Shown piece by piece: positions 17,767 through 27,609 of a DNA stretch of 64,000 nt. A program made the position numbers and the translations under genes. Source of the stretch: Alteribacter lacisalsi (GTDB lineage Bacteria; Bacillota; Bacilli; Bacillales; Salisediminibacteriaceae); assembly GCF_003226345.1 (NCBI RefSeq), contig NZ_PDOF01000001.1:1488001-1552000 (forward strand), given 5' to 3'. Each line of letters opens with the position of its first letter. Position 1 is the first letter of the stretch. The notes under the pieces were generated by a model. That model ran no database searches. It saw only the letters and a program-made list of their open reading frames with translations, and had not been told where the DNA came from.

Positions 17767-18816
17767 TTAATAAAAGTTTTTCACAAGCCGCAATAAATTC
17801 TTTCCCGCCCCCTGTGAAGACGAATAAAACCGTTCTCCTCCTGCTTCCCGCACATCCATTACGTGAAGGTGTGTCAGCACGAAAAGGAGACGCTTTGTAA
17901 TGACGTCTTCAGGCTGATCGTAACAATACCCGTCGGTAAATGGTGTAACCGCCTTCACAATTACACTTTCCGGGAGTGCTTTCCCGGGATCGGGAAGGAT
18001 CGTGCGAATGAGTTTGCACAACAACGGAAGCATCGGAATTGCCCGCCGGTACTGCCTCAGCCATGAGAAAAAAAGACGGTGAAGCATCGCACTTACACTG
18101 AGTTCCTGCCCCTCCTCCCATTTCTTTTTTACGATCAGGTGTTCCTTTTCTTCAATCCATCCTTCACTGAACGCACAATCGTAAAGAAGAGAAAAACGGT
18201 CCGGGTAATACGAGAAGTGCCGGCCATAGCCGAAACGCCAGCGATCATCGGGAAGTTCCTCTCCTTCGTTCAATTCAGAAAGCAGCTTTTTCAGGGTGTT
18301 TTTAGGGATGACACCCTGCTTTGTAAGTTTCCACTGCTCTTCTGCAGCCGTTTCTATGAAGATAAACAGGTCCTGAACAGCTGTGCAGGATGCAGGCGCC
18401 ATTTCGGGGATCATTAATTCTTCTTCGCTTACTGAGGAGGCAAAACAGGCGATGGCCGTTTGTTTCACTTCCTCCGGCATAGCCAGTCTGCCTCCGCGGA
18501 CCCGAAACAGCCATCCCTCCTGCTGAAGATGCTCGACCGCACGCCCTGCAGCCTGCTTTTCGCTCGCAGCCACAGCCCCTGCAAACTCCATGACTGCCCA
18601 GTATTCCTGGTGGCTTAAAGCGGCATTCATAATGATTTGTTTTTCGCACCTGGATGCATTCAAAAAGGAAGCCAGACGGCCGGCTCTGTCCGATAAAACC
18701 CGGATGGCGGTTTCAATACCATTCTGGCGGGATGTGACACTGGTCACACCTGCCCCTGCAAGAAGATTTTTAAGAGCCGGCTGCGGAATGGCCGTCAATA
18801 CTTCCATTACGTTCAT
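17767..18816 (-). CDS. Unknown 349-residue protein with winged-helix-like segments
   Basis: I do not recognise this protein. It is soluble, without signal or membrane segment, and rich in helices; two stretches (around residues 65-115 and 255-345) read like winged-helix folds, for example AAGRAVEHLQQEGWLFRVRGGRLAMPEEV. It lies between ypiA and ypiB, where B. subtilis has no gene. An ATG at 18825 is possible, but ATG 18816 has a GGGG box nine bases ahead. That box lies in a hairpin (18826-18857). Function not assigned. Confidence 0.7.
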   Translation of the reverse strand: MNVMEVLTAIPQPALKNLLAGAGVTSVTSRQNGIETAIRVLSDRAGRLASFLNASRCEKQIIMNAALSHQEYWAVMEFAGAVAASEKQAAGRAVEHLQQEGWLFRVRGGRLAMPEEVKQTAIACFASSVSEEELMIPEMAPASCTAVQDLFIFIETAAEEQWKLTKQGVIPKNTLKKLLSELNEGEELPDDRWRFGYGRHFSYYPDRFSLLYDCAFSEGWIEEKEHLIVKKKWEEGQELSVSAMLHRLFFSWLRQYRRAIPMLPLLCKLIRTILPDPGKALPESVIVKAVTPFTDGYCYDQPEDVITKRLLFVLTHLHVMDVREAGGERFYSSSQGAGKNLLRLVKNFY

Positions 18817-18825
18817 GCAAAACAT

Positions 18826-18857
18826 CCCCTTTCATGCCTTAGTATGCGTGAAAGGGG
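18826..18857 (-). promoter_or_regulatory. Hairpin containing the RBS of the 349-residue gene
   Basis: CCCCTTTCA (18826-18834) and TGAAAGGGG (18849-18857) pair over nine bases around a 14-base loop, between the ypiA stop and the next start. On the minus strand the 3' arm TGAAAGGGG is the Shine-Dalgarno region of the downstream gene. No U run follows, so it is unlikely to be a simple terminator. Confidence 0.6.
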
Positions 18858-18866
18858 ATGGGGATA

Positions 18867-20135
18867 TTAGTATTCTCTCAGCGCTTCGATTCTGTCAGCT
18901 ACGTCCTCTCTATCAGGATTGATTCGGCAGACTTTTTCAAGAAGCCCGACAGCCTCGTCTTTCTTTCCGGCTTCCAAAAACGCACCGGCGGCCTCTTCAA
19001 GAAATGCACTGTCTTCCTCATAGGAGGGAAGCGCCCGTTCGTAGGATTCTGCTGCCTCAGCAGGTTTGTCTGTTTCGTAAAGGGCCTTCGCATTATATCG
19101 GTCAAAGACAGGATCGGTTTCCTGATATTCTTCAAGAAAAGTCACCAGTTCCACCACTTCTTCATAGGCATCGGCGTCGGCATAATACACAAGCAGTTCT
19201 TTTACCGCCTCCACATTTGACGGGTTGATGGCAATCACCTTCTGAAGAAACGCTCGCCCCTCTTCCCCGTTGCCTTTTGCAAATTGAATACGGGCTGCTT
19301 CCAGATAAAGCGTTTCGTTGAATTCATCACGTGAAATGCCCTCGTTAATCACATCAAGTGCTTTCTGGCTTTGACTCATATGCCGGTACGCCTGAGAAAG
19401 GTATGGGTATAGAGTGGTATAGGAGGGATCAAGTACTTTAAGCCGCTCAAACTGCTCTGCTGCCAGTTCATAATCACCTGTCTGCATGGCCGTAAAACCG
19501 TACCCGAATAACCCGTCAGGATCAATCTTTTCTGCAAGCCCTTTCTGGTATGAATCAAGAGCTTCCTCGAACTGGCCGGTTGCCCCGTACGCTTCTCCGA
19601 GTCGAAGCATCGGGTTTACCTGATCATCCTCAGGAAGCCCGCTTGCGTGAAGTGCTTTTTTGTAATAGGGAATACTCCGGTTGTAATCGCCTCGGCTGAG
19701 ATAAAACTCACCGAGTGCGTACTGAAGAAGCGGTTCATCCGCCGCCTCTTTTACTGCGTCAAGCAGCTTCTGTTCTGCCACTTCATCGAGTCCCTGATTC
19801 TGATAAAGATCAGCAAGCAGCAGACGGGCCTGAACGAATACAGGATCGTCCTGTTTGACTTCTGTTAGCATTTCCATCGCTTCGTCTTCCTGACCGAGAT
19901 CAATATAGCATTCTGCAGCAAAAGCGAACAATTCTCCGTTATCAGGATATCTGAAAAGAAGATCCTCTGCTGCTTTTGCCGCCCGGTCCACAAGCCCAAG
20001 TTCAAAATAAAGCTCGGCAATGGTCCGTTTCGTTTCGTCATCTGTCCCTTCATACATGTCCTGGACTTTTTGCAGCCCCTCTTCGTGCTTTCCGTTTTCG
20101 ATCAGTTGAATGGCCTGTTCGAGTGATTCGTTCAT
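18867..20135 (-). CDS. ypiA: TPR protein YpiA
   Basis: 422 residues made almost wholly of tetratricopeptide repeats (about eleven 34-residue units, for example YALGEFYLSRGDYNRSIPYYKKAL and LRLGEAYGATGQFEEALDSYQKGL), strongly acidic. B. subtilis YpiA is a TPR protein at the same place, next to aroE(aroA) of the aromatic supra-operon. It probably serves as a protein-binding scaffold; partners unknown. Confidence 0.88.
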   Translation of the reverse strand: MNESLEQAIQLIENGKHEEGLQKVQDMYEGTDDETKRTIAELYFELGLVDRAAKAAEDLLFRYPDNGELFAFAAECYIDLGQEDEAMEMLTEVKQDDPVFVQARLLLADLYQNQGLDEVAEQKLLDAVKEAADEPLLQYALGEFYLSRGDYNRSIPYYKKALHASGLPEDDQVNPMLRLGEAYGATGQFEEALDSYQKGLAEKIDPDGLFGYGFTAMQTGDYELAAEQFERLKVLDPSYTTLYPYLSQAYRHMSQSQKALDVINEGISRDEFNETLYLEAARIQFAKGNGEEGRAFLQKVIAINPSNVEAVKELLVYYADADAYEEVVELVTFLEEYQETDPVFDRYNAKALYETDKPAEAAESYERALPSYEEDSAFLEEAAGAFLEAGKKDEAVGLLEKVCRINPDREDVADRIEALREY

Positions 20136-20274
20136 GTTATCCGCTCCCGCCTTTCACTGTAAAAAAGTCTTCTCCTATTTTAGCCCATCAGCACGCTGTG
20201 TCAAACCTTAACTTCCTGTCTGCATTTCCGCCGGAGTCCCGCTGCGGGCGTGCCGCTGTGCATGAAACGAAGGA

Positions 20275-20511
20275 GAGGCTGGGACAGAAGTATTTACACA
20301 GACGAAAATCCGGACAATCAGCAAGCGGTGCAGATCAATCGCTGCTGAAATATACACCGCTTTCCGCGAGAAGCGGCTGAGCCTCCGTGTGCTTCGCTAC
20401 TCAAGGGTCTCACCAGCGTTTTTCCTCCCGCAGGAGTCGGCGTATATTTCATCCGCTAATCAGCTTTTTGTCCGGATTTTCTTCTATACATTTTACTTTT
20501 GTACCAGCCTC
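20275..20511. repeat. Intergenic repeat element with ~55-base terminal inverted repeats, family B
   Basis: The left end (from GAGGCTGGGACAGAAGT, 20275 on) and the right end (to 20511) are imperfect inverted copies over about 55 bases and share the block GAAAATCCGGACAA. The core holds CGCTTTCCGCGAG and CCCGCAGGAGTCG. It begins five bases after the aroA stop codon and fills the ypiA-aroA gap, where it could fold into one long hairpin at the end of the supra-operon transcript. Confidence 0.8.
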
Positions 20512-20516
20512 TGGAT

Positions 20517-21812
20517 TCAGCTTTTTATCCTACGAAGCTCCTCAAAGAAACCTGGATAGGAAACCTCACAGGCTTCTGCGTCACGAACAGTGACCGGCTC
20601 TTTTGATACCAGACCGCACAGTCCGAGACTCATGCCGACCCGGTGATCATGAAAACTGGACACGGCTCCTCCACTCAGAACAGATCCGCCATGAATAACC
20701 ATACCGTCCTCTGTTGCCTTTGCATCTGCACCGAGGGATACGAGCTGTGAGACCATCGTATCGATCCGGTTCGTTTCCTTGACTTTCAGTTCTGCTGCAT
20801 CGCGAATCACTGTTTTCCCTTCAGCCTGAGCGGCAAGGACTGAAAGAACAGGGATCTCATCGATGAGGCGAGGAATCATTTCCCCTCCGATTTCGGTCCC
20901 GTGCAGCTTTGAATATTTTACCCGTAGATCAGCGACCGGTTCACCGTTCTCTTCGCGAAGACGGCTGATTTCCAAATCGCCACCCATATCCCGGACAACA
21001 TCAATTATTCCGGAACGCGTCGGGTTCATACCGACATTCTTTAATACAAGATCACTGCCTGGTGTCATTAATGCTGCAGCAATGAAGAATGCCGCGGAAC
21101 TGATATCTCCAGGCACCTGAATGTTACGCCCTTCTAAATGGGCGCCGCCTTCAACTGTGACACGGCGGTTTTCAGGGTCAGCGTTTACTTCCGCCCCAAA
21201 TGCCTTCAGCATGCGCTCTGTGTGATCTCTTGACACAAATGGTTCTGTTACGTTTGTCTGCCCGCGGGCATAAAGACCTGCAAGAAGAACAGCCGATTTC
21301 ACCTGTGCACTGGCGACAGGTGATGAATAGTGGATACCCCTTAGTCCGCCTCCTCTGATTGAAAGGGGCGTGAGATTCCCTTCGTCTCTCCCATCAATGC
21401 GAGCCCCCATCTGCTTTAATGGACCTGTCACACGGGACATTGGGCGCCTGCAAATAGACGCATCACCGGTCAGAACAGAGTGAAAGTCCATTCCTGCGAG
21501 GATCCCGCTCAGCAGCCTGACTGTCGTTCCCGAATTACCGGCATAAAGGACTTCCACTGGCTCTGAAAGGCCTTTGAGTCCTTTACCTTCAACGGTAATC
21601 TCATCTTGTTCCTCTTCGATATGTACGCCCAGCTGCTTCATGCAGCGAATCGTGCTCAGGCAGTCTTCGCCTTTTAAAAATCCGCGGATCCGGCTTGTCC
21701 CTCTTGCAATCGATGCAAAAAGGACGGCACGGTGGGAAATAGATTTGTCCCCTGGAATCGTGAGGGTTCCGTTAAGGCCGTTCACAGCCCCGGTGATCGT
21801 TTCGATTGTCAT
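20517..21812 (-). CDS. aroA: 3-phosphoshikimate 1-carboxyvinyltransferase (EPSP synthase)
   Basis: Adds enolpyruvate to shikimate 3-phosphate (B. subtilis name aroE). [10 protein letters not shown] at residues 18-27, [16 protein letters not shown], and [14 protein letters not shown] are family signatures; [13 protein letters not shown] carries the shikimate-phosphate-binding Arg. 431 residues. Last gene of the aromatic supra-operon; its stop codon is five bases from a repeat element. Confidence 0.96.
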   Translation of the reverse strand: MTIETITGAVNGLNGTLTIPGDKSISHRAVLFASIARGTSRIRGFLKGEDCLSTIRCMKQLGVHIEEEQDEITVEGKGLKGLSEPVEVLYAGNSGTTVRLLSGILAGMDFHSVLTGDASICRRPMSRVTGPLKQMGARIDGRDEGNLTPLSIRGGGLRGIHYSSPVASAQVKSAVLLAGLYARGQTNVTEPFVSRDHTERMLKAFGAEVNADPENRRVTVEGGAHLEGRNIQVPGDISSAAFFIAAALMTPGSDLVLKNVGMNPTRSGIIDVVRDMGGDLEISRLREENGEPVADLRVKYSKLHGTEIGGEMIPRLIDEIPVLSVLAAQAEGKTVIRDAAELKVKETNRIDTMVSQLVSLGADAKATEDGMVIHGGSVLSGGAVSSFHDHRVGMSLGLCGLVSKEPVTVRDAEACEVSYPGFFEELRRIKS

Positions 21813-21830
21813 GGTGATTCCTCCTGTCTG

Positions 21831-22934
21831 CTACGGTGCTTCATAAGCGTCATAAAGATTTTCCCGAAGTAGTGATTTCGCTTTAAGCTGATCCTCTTCA
21901 GCCCTGAAACTGAGCCTCAATACGCCGGTAATATCTTCCCGCGTTTCGAGAATACGGATGTTTGTAATGCTGATCCGGTCCTTTGCAAGGAGGCCGGTCA
22001 CATCAGATATGACCCCCGGGTGGTCCGGTACATCCACAAACAGATCGTAAAAAGAAGGGATCGCACCTTTCTTTCTTACAGGAAGAGCGTCCCGTGTATG
22101 TTTGGCAGTCTGAAAAAAACTGTGCAGGGCATCTTCATTTCCTTCTTCAATCATAGAGCGCACCTGGTGCATCTTTTTCTGCCACTGATCGATGATGGCG
22201 AGAAGGACTTCCTTGTTGGAAAGCAGAATATCCCGCCACATCACAGGCGAAGCAGATGCGATCCGCGTGATATCCCGGAATCCCCCTGCCGCAAGGTCGT
22301 TAAGAACCGGTTCCTTTTGGCCCTCTTCCTTGAGTTGGTGCACTAGGCCAGCCGCCACGATGTGGGGAAAATGACTGATTGTGCCAGCAAAAAAGTCGTG
22401 GGTGTCTGGATCCAGACGGATAAACCGGGCCTTTGTTCCTTTAAGCCAGTTCTGAAGCCGGATCATAGTCCGTTCATGCTCTGAACGGGAAGGCGTAAAA
22501 ATATAATAGGCATTTTCAAACAGCCGGACTCTTGACGCCTCCACCCCGGACTTGTGCGAGCCGGCCATCGGATGCCCTCCTATAAACGTAACGGGGCGCT
22601 CTTTTAGTGCTTCTGCCGCTTCACACACCGTTTTCTTTGTACTCCCCGCATCCGTAATAATCGCCCCTTCCTTTAACGGAAGAGCTGCCAGATCATGAAT
22701 GATCGCAACTGTCTGCCGGATTGGAGCGGCTATAATAATCAGGTCCGCGTCCTTGGCCCCATCACTGAGCGTTGGTGCGCTAATGTCGATTACATCAAGC
22801 GCAAGTGCGGTTTTCATCACTCTCTCATTTACATCAAAACCGGTAATGACAGCTTCCGGATGTTCTTTCTTTACAGCAAGCGCAAGTGAACCGCCAATAA
22901 GTCCCAGGCCGGCAATCAGCACGTTTTTTCCCAT
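21831..22934 (-). CDS. tyrA: Prephenate dehydrogenase with ACT domain
   Basis: Makes 4-hydroxyphenylpyruvate for tyrosine. The NAD-binding motif GLGLIGGS stands near the N-terminus, GGHPMAGSHKSGV in the active site, and a C-terminal ACT domain (FVDVPDHPGVISDVTGLLAK) probably senses tyrosine. The frame reaches 22970, but ATG 22934 has AGGGTGAGG ahead and gives 367 residues, near the B. subtilis length. Confidence 0.95.
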   Translation of the reverse strand: MGKNVLIAGLGLIGGSLALAVKKEHPEAVITGFDVNERVMKTALALDVIDISAPTLSDGAKDADLIIIAAPIRQTVAIIHDLAALPLKEGAIITDAGSTKKTVCEAAEALKERPVTFIGGHPMAGSHKSGVEASRVRLFENAYYIFTPSRSEHERTMIRLQNWLKGTKARFIRLDPDTHDFFAGTISHFPHIVAAGLVHQLKEEGQKEPVLNDLAAGGFRDITRIASASPVMWRDILLSNKEVLLAIIDQWQKKMHQVRSMIEEGNEDALHSFFQTAKHTRDALPVRKKGAIPSFYDLFVDVPDHPGVISDVTGLLAKDRISITNIRILETREDITGVLRLSFRAEEDQLKAKSLLRENLYDAYEAP

Positions 22935-23022
22935 TTTCCTCACCCTTTGTTGTTCCGTCATCATATGCACCGCTGAGCCTTCAGGCAGACAGGAACCGGT
23001 ATATAATCAGCCCCTGCTCTGG

Positions 23023-24108
23023 CTACTGCCTTAAAAGCGCCTTCAGCTCTGCAATGATTTCTTCGTTCTGTTCTCTTGTCCCAACCGTAATTCTTGCCGA
23101 AGTAGGAAAACCAAGTGCTTCCCCGTTTCTGACAATATAGCCGGCTTTAAGGAGTCTGTTAAAGATATCCGTTCCCGGCACCCCGAGATCAATCAGGACG
23201 AAATTGCCCTGACTTGGGTAGCAGTGAAGGCCTTCCTCCCGGCAGAATTCCTCAAACATCTCGATACCCTCACGGTTTTTTTGTCTGCAGTCTTCCAGAA
23301 AGCGGTCATCTTCAAGAGAATAGTAGGCCGCCATCTGCGCTATAGTTGAGGTGTTAAACGGCTCCCTTGCAGGATCAAGAGACTGCATAAAGGCTTCGTC
23401 GCCTACCCCGTAGCCGATTCTTAACGATGCGAGACCATATGCTTTGGAAAAAGTCCGGAGCACCACAAGATTTTTATGTTTTGCAATCATGGGAACCGTA
23501 TCAGGGTAGTCTTCCTCCGTAACATACTCATAGTACGCCTCATCGCTCACCACGATCACGTGCTCAGGCACCGATTCGAGAAAACGGGTGAACGCCTCTT
23601 TTCCTATTGAATTCCCTGTAGGGTTGTTCGGGTTGCACACGAAAACGATTTTCGTATGCTCATCAATCGCCTCTCTCATGGCATCGAGATTGTGCGCGCC
23701 GTTTACAACGGGAATCTCCTTTACGGCGGCCCCTTCAATGACTGCATTGTGCCGGTACTGTGGAAAAGTCGGAACGGCTGTTACAATATTGTCTCCTTTT
23801 GAAAGAAGGGCACGGCAGAGTATGAGAATCACTTCATCAGATCCGTTGCCGAAAAGCAGCTGTTTTTCGGATACTTTCAGCCTTCCGGCAACTTTCGTTC
23901 TCAGCTTTTGTGCATATCCGTCCGGATATACTGCCACATCAGTAAGGGCCTGTGTAATAGCTTCTTTCGCAAGCGGCGAGCATCCGTAGGGATTTTCATT
24001 GGAAGCAAGCTTAACCACCTTATCAAGACCAAGTTCCCGCTTCACTTCATCAACAGGCTTACCCGGCTGATACGGGGTCAGCCCTTTCATGGATTCTTTT
24101 ACCAGCAT
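23023..24108 (-). CDS. hisC: Histidinol-phosphate / aromatic aminotransferase
   Basis: A class II PLP aminotransferase serving histidine, tyrosine and phenylalanine synthesis in Bacilli. Seen are KLASNENPYG, the substrate-binding CNPNNPTGN, and the PLP lysine in FSKAYGLASLRIGYG. GTG 24117 is in frame, but ATG 24108 has GGAG at a good distance; 361 residues. It follows trpA by 120 bases, a gap that holds an inverted repeat. Confidence 0.96.
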   Translation of the reverse strand: MLVKESMKGLTPYQPGKPVDEVKRELGLDKVVKLASNENPYGCSPLAKEAITQALTDVAVYPDGYAQKLRTKVAGRLKVSEKQLLFGNGSDEVILILCRALLSKGDNIVTAVPTFPQYRHNAVIEGAAVKEIPVVNGAHNLDAMREAIDEHTKIVFVCNPNNPTGNSIGKEAFTRFLESVPEHVIVVSDEAYYEYVTEEDYPDTVPMIAKHKNLVVLRTFSKAYGLASLRIGYGVGDEAFMQSLDPAREPFNTSTIAQMAAYYSLEDDRFLEDCRQKNREGIEMFEEFCREEGLHCYPSQGNFVLIDLGVPGTDIFNRLLKAGYIVRNGEALGFPTSARITVGTREQNEEIIAELKALLRQ

Positions 24109-24138
24109 GTTTATCACTCCGTTTTCTCTTTGGTTCCA

Positions 24139-24193
24139 GCACAGCCCCGTCCCTCTGTCCCTTTATTTTTAAGGCGGGACAGGAGACCTGTGC
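24139..24193. repeat. Nested inverted repeat between trpA and hisC
   Basis: Inner stem CTGTCCC (24155-24161) with GGGACAG (24176-24182) and outer stem GCACAG (24139-24144) with CTGTGC (24188-24193). No U run follows on the minus strand, so it is not a standard terminator. It may lower or protect the hisC-tyrA-aroA part of the message; this is inference. Confidence 0.5.
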
Positions 24194-24228
24194 ACGGACC
24201 CTATTCTATAGTCTACCTTCCTATGGTA

Positions 24229-25023
24229 TTACGAAATGAGTCCGCGGACAAACTGTTTTAGCTCAGTAAAGACAGATTCTCTATTTTCACCCGCAAGTTC
24301 GTCCTTCCTGTCATGAAGAAAACGAACGAGCGCACTACCAATTACAACCCCGTCAGCAAGAGAATGAAACTTCTTCACATGTTCTCTTCTTGAAATACCG
24401 AAACCAACGGCAATAGGCGTGTCGGTTACATTTTTCACATCATTGATGATGGTACTAAGATCCTCCTGGAACTGATCACGAGTGCCGGTAACGCCGAGTG
24501 AGGAAACGAGGTAAAGAAAGCCATCGCTTTTTTCCGCAATATTTTTCACCCGCTGCCGTGATGTAGGAGCGATCAGGGAGATAAGCGCGAGTCCGTTTTC
24601 TCTGGCCAGCGTCCTTAATCCGCTGCTTTCCTCCATAGGAAGATCCGGGACAAGGAGGCCATCGATGCCAGCTTCTGCAGCCATTCTCACCAGTTTCTCT
24701 TCTCCCGTGGCAAGTACGGGGTTAACATACGTAAACAGGACAAGGGGAACCGTCAATCCCCTTTGACGGGCGGCGGCTGCAAGTTCCACAGCTTTGACAA
24801 TATTCATGCCTTGACTGATCGAACGGATGGCTGCTTTTTCAATTACCGGGCCGTCCGCAAGCGGATCGCTGTAGGGCACCCCCCATTCAATCACATCGGC
24901 ACCGGCCTCCTGGAGAGCAAGTGCCGCTTCAATGGTCGATTCAGCATCAGGATCGCCGGCCATAAGATAGGGAATGAATAGATTCTTTCTCGTTTTAAAT
25001 TCCTCCGTCATCAACTGTCCCAT
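24229..25023 (-). CDS. trpA: Tryptophan synthase alpha chain
   Basis: Splits indole-3-glycerol phosphate to indole, handed to the beta chain. Catalytic residues lie in DVIEWGVPYSDPLADGP (Glu) and GLLVPDLP (Asp). ATG 25023 (MGQLMTEEF) has GGGAG ahead and starts one base after the trpFB stop (TAG-G-ATG); the frame upstream only overlaps trpFB. 264 residues. Confidence 0.96.
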   Translation of the reverse strand: MGQLMTEEFKTRKNLFIPYLMAGDPDAESTIEAALALQEAGADVIEWGVPYSDPLADGPVIEKAAIRSISQGMNIVKAVELAAAARQRGLTVPLVLFTYVNPVLATGEEKLVRMAAEAGIDGLLVPDLPMEESSGLRTLARENGLALISLIAPTSRQRVKNIAEKSDGFLYLVSSLGVTGTRDQFQEDLSTIINDVKNVTDTPIAVGFGISRREHVKKFHSLADGVVIGSALVRFLHDRKDELAGENRESVFTELKQFVRGLIS

Positions 25024-25024
25024 C

Positions 25025-26848
25025 CTATCTCTCCCTTTCTTCTTCATAGGCTTTAATCGTATGAACATCCTTATCTCCACGTCCGCTCAGACAGACAAGC
25101 AGGGTCTCTCCCTTGTCTTTCTGCCCGGCCAGCTTGATTGCTGCTGCGAGTGCATGAGCGGATTCAATTGCCGGCAGGATCCCTTCGGTTTCACTCAGTA
25201 CTTTAAGAGCATCCATCGCCTCCCTGTCTGTTACTGCCTCATAGCTTACCCGCTTCGTATCCCTTAAATGAGCATGTTCCGGCCCGATGCCCGGGTAGTC
25301 AAGTCCTGCTGAGATGGAATAGGGCTCCTGAATGTTGCCCCCGGCGTCCTGAAGAAGATAGGAGAGAGAGCCGTGCAGGACCCCTTTTCTTCCTTTCGTG
25401 AGTGTTGCAGCATGGCTGTCCGTTTCCGTGCCTTTTCCAGCCGCTTCAACACCAATTAATGCTGCATCTGTATCAAGGAAAGGATGAAACATGCCGATCG
25501 CATTGCTCCCGCCTCCAACACACGCAACAATATGACCCGGGAGACTGCCGGTAACTTCCTCCATCTGCTGCCTGCTTTCAAGTCCGATTACGCTTTGAAA
25601 ATCCCTGACCATCATCGGATAAGGATGGGGACCAACGGCGGAGCCGATCAGATAATACGTATCATCAACGTGAGTCACCCAGTGCCGGATTGCTTCGTTC
25701 GTCGCATCCTTAAGTGTACGGCTCCCGCTTGTAACTTCAATGACCTCCGCTCCAAGAAGTTCCATCCGAAAAACGTTCAGTTCCTGTCTGCGCATATCCT
25801 CACTGCCCATGAAAACCTTGCACGAGAGGCCGAACCGGGCTGCAGCAGTAGCGGTGGCCACCCCGTGCTGCCCGGCTCCGGTTTCGGCAATGACTTTCGT
25901 TTTACCCATCCGCTTAGCGAGCATCGCCTGGGCAATAGCATTGTTAATTTTATGGGCACCTGTATGGTTTAGATCCTCTCGCTTTAAATAGATATCCGCT
26001 CCGCCGAGCGATTTTGTCAGATTGCCTGCAAATGTAAGGGGAGTGGGCCTGCCGCTGAACGTTGCCCATTCCTGGTGAAGGTCGCGGTAAAATTCTTCAT
26101 CCTGTTTCACCTCAATATAGGCACTCTCCAGTTCTGCCAGTGCGTGCATAAGCGTCTCCGGCACGTATCTGCCGCCAAATTCCCCAAATCTTCCAAGTTG
26201 GTCCGGAAAAGTGTATGCTGCCTTCACCTTTGCTGTCATTGTCATCATCTTCCCTTCGTCTTTTATACTGCCGGTTTCAATTCCGGATGAAACGTCAATT
26301 CCCGGAGGGTTGTATGCATTTAGTTCTTCCACGTTTTCAGGAGTAATGCCGCCGGCGATCAAACACTTCTTACCAAGCCGTGCAGCTTCTTTGCGGTAGT
26401 CAGGCACACACGTCCAGTCAAAGGCGATGCCCGCTCCTCCCCCCTGAGGCGTTTTCGTATCAATCACAAAGCCGTCGACTTCCTGTGCGTAAACTTCCAT
26501 TCTTAACACCGCCCCGGAATCGTGGTGAATGGTTTTAAATACCTCGACACCGGTTTTCCTAAGCTCTGCCAGCTGCTCCGGTGATTCAGAGCCGTGGCAC
26601 TGAATCATCTCGAGGGGCACCGAGGCGGCTGCCTGAGCCATTTCCTCCACGGATGCATCCATAAACACGCCTGCCAGCTTGGGAGCATTCGTGCCGAAAG
26701 CCTTGGTTTTCCACTTCCTGACGTCCTCAGGAAAAACCTGCCGCCTGCTCCTGGCAAATACCACACCAGCATAATCGGCCCCTGATTGGGAAACTTTTAT
26801 AAAATCCCGTTCATTAGTAATGCCGCAAAATTTCAGAATGGGTTTCAT
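25025..26848 (-). CDS. trpFB: TrpF-TrpB fusion: phosphoribosylanthranilate isomerase / tryptophan synthase beta chain
   Basis: One open frame of 607 codons. Residues 1-200 are Trp[11 protein letters not shown] holds the catalytic Cys8, and [12 protein letters not shown] the Asp. Residues 205-607 are a full Trp[17 protein letters not shown], the PLP lysine in [18 protein letters not shown] and GGGSNAIG. There is no linker: the last TrpF helix runs straight into the TrpB start. At the joint GAAGGGAAG (26249-26257) precedes ATG codons 201, 202 and 204, so free TrpB might also be made. In B. subtilis trpF and trpB are separate genes. The start overlaps trpC by four bases. Confidence 0.95.
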   Translation of the reverse strand: MKPILKFCGITNERDFIKVSQSGADYAGVVFARSRRQVFPEDVRKWKTKAFGTNAPKLAGVFMDASVEEMAQAAASVPLEMIQCHGSESPEQLAELRKTGVEVFKTIHHDSGAVLRMEVYAQEVDGFVIDTKTPQGGGAGIAFDWTCVPDYRKEAARLGKKCLIAGGITPENVEELNAYNPPGIDVSSGIETGSIKDEGKMMTMTAKVKAAYTFPDQLGRFGEFGGRYVPETLMHALAELESAYIEVKQDEEFYRDLHQEWATFSGRPTPLTFAGNLTKSLGGADIYLKREDLNHTGAHKINNAIAQAMLAKRMGKTKVIAETGAGQHGVATATAAARFGLSCKVFMGSEDMRRQELNVFRMELLGAEVIEVTSGSRTLKDATNEAIRHWVTHVDDTYYLIGSAVGPHPYPMMVRDFQSVIGLESRQQMEEVTGSLPGHIVACVGGGSNAIGMFHPFLDTDAALIGVEAAGKGTETDSHAATLTKGRKGVLHGSLSYLLQDAGGNIQEPYSISAGLDYPGIGPEHAHLRDTKRVSYEAVTDREAMDALKVLSETEGILPAIESAHALAAAIKLAGQKDKGETLLVCLSGRGDKDVHTIKAYEEERER

Positions 26849-27609
26849 CCTTTCACCCCGGAAAAAAGAAAATCCAGTTTTTTTCGCTTATCCTCTGCAA
26901 GCATGAGAGCTTCGCCAATAAGAAGGCCGTCTGCTCCTGCTGCGGCAACACGCCGAACATCTTCTGGTGTATGAATGCCGCTTTCACTGATCAGCATCGT
27001 TCCTTTCGGGATGAGCGGTGCAATCTTCTCAGTAAACGAGAGGCAGGTCCTGAATGTGTTCAGATCACGGTTGTTTACACCAAGGAGATGTGGTGTACAG
27101 ACAGAAAGTACATCGCGAAGCTCGGTTTCACTGTGCACTTCCACGAGCACATCCAGACCGCGCTGCACTGCTTTTTCATGAAGGTAGGCCAGTTCCTCCG
27201 GTTTCAGGGCAGCAGCAATCAGCAGAATGGCGTCAGCGCCCATAAGGACGGATTCCTCGATCTGTCTTTCATCAATAATAAAATCCTTGCGCAGCACCGG
27301 CAGATTTACATGCTGTTTTACCTCTTTAATAAAACGGCTGTGCCCTTTAAAAAAGGTCTCATCTGTCAGAATGGATAAAACATCGGCACCTGCATTTTCA
27401 TAAGCCCGGCCTATTCCGGCCGGATTCATATTTTCCACTATGACGCCTTTTGACGGGCTCGCTTTTTTTATTTCGGCGATAACCGCTTTTTGCCTTACAG
27501 GCTTTCTCAGGGCATCAAGAAAATTCCGATCCGGCCTGGCGTCCGATTCTATGAAGGAAAGGCCGGCAGTTTCCTCTTGTTTTTTTGCAATAATCTGCTC
27601 CAGAATCAT
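26845..27609 (-). CDS. trpC: Indole-3-glycerol phosphate synthase
   Basis: Closes the indole ring in tryptophan synthesis. A TIM barrel of 254 residues with [12 protein letters not shown] (catalytic Lys), LRKDFIID, and [12 protein letters not shown] and [12 protein letters not shown] phosphate-binding stretches. Starts in an ATGA overlap with trpD and ends in an ATGA overlap with trpFB, so the three are tightly coupled. Confidence 0.97.
   Translation of the reverse strand: MILEQIIAKKQEETAGLSFIESDARPDRNFLDALRKPVRQKAVIAEIKKASPSKGVIVENMNPAGIGRAYENAGADVLSILTDETFFKGHSRFIKEVKQHVNLPVLRKDFIIDERQIEESVLMGADAILLIAAALKPEELAYLHEKAVQRGLDVLVEVHSETELRDVLSVCTPHLLGVNNRDLNTFRTCLSFTEKIAPLIPKGTMLISESGIHTPEDVRRVAAAGADGLLIGEALMLAEDKRKKLDFLFSGVKG

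Noticed and set aside
25025-26848. The trpF-trpB fusion as a sequencing artefact
   Set aside because: The joint reads smoothly from the last TrpF helix into TrpB without a stray frame change, and both halves are intact; a base error cannot be fully excluded without reads.
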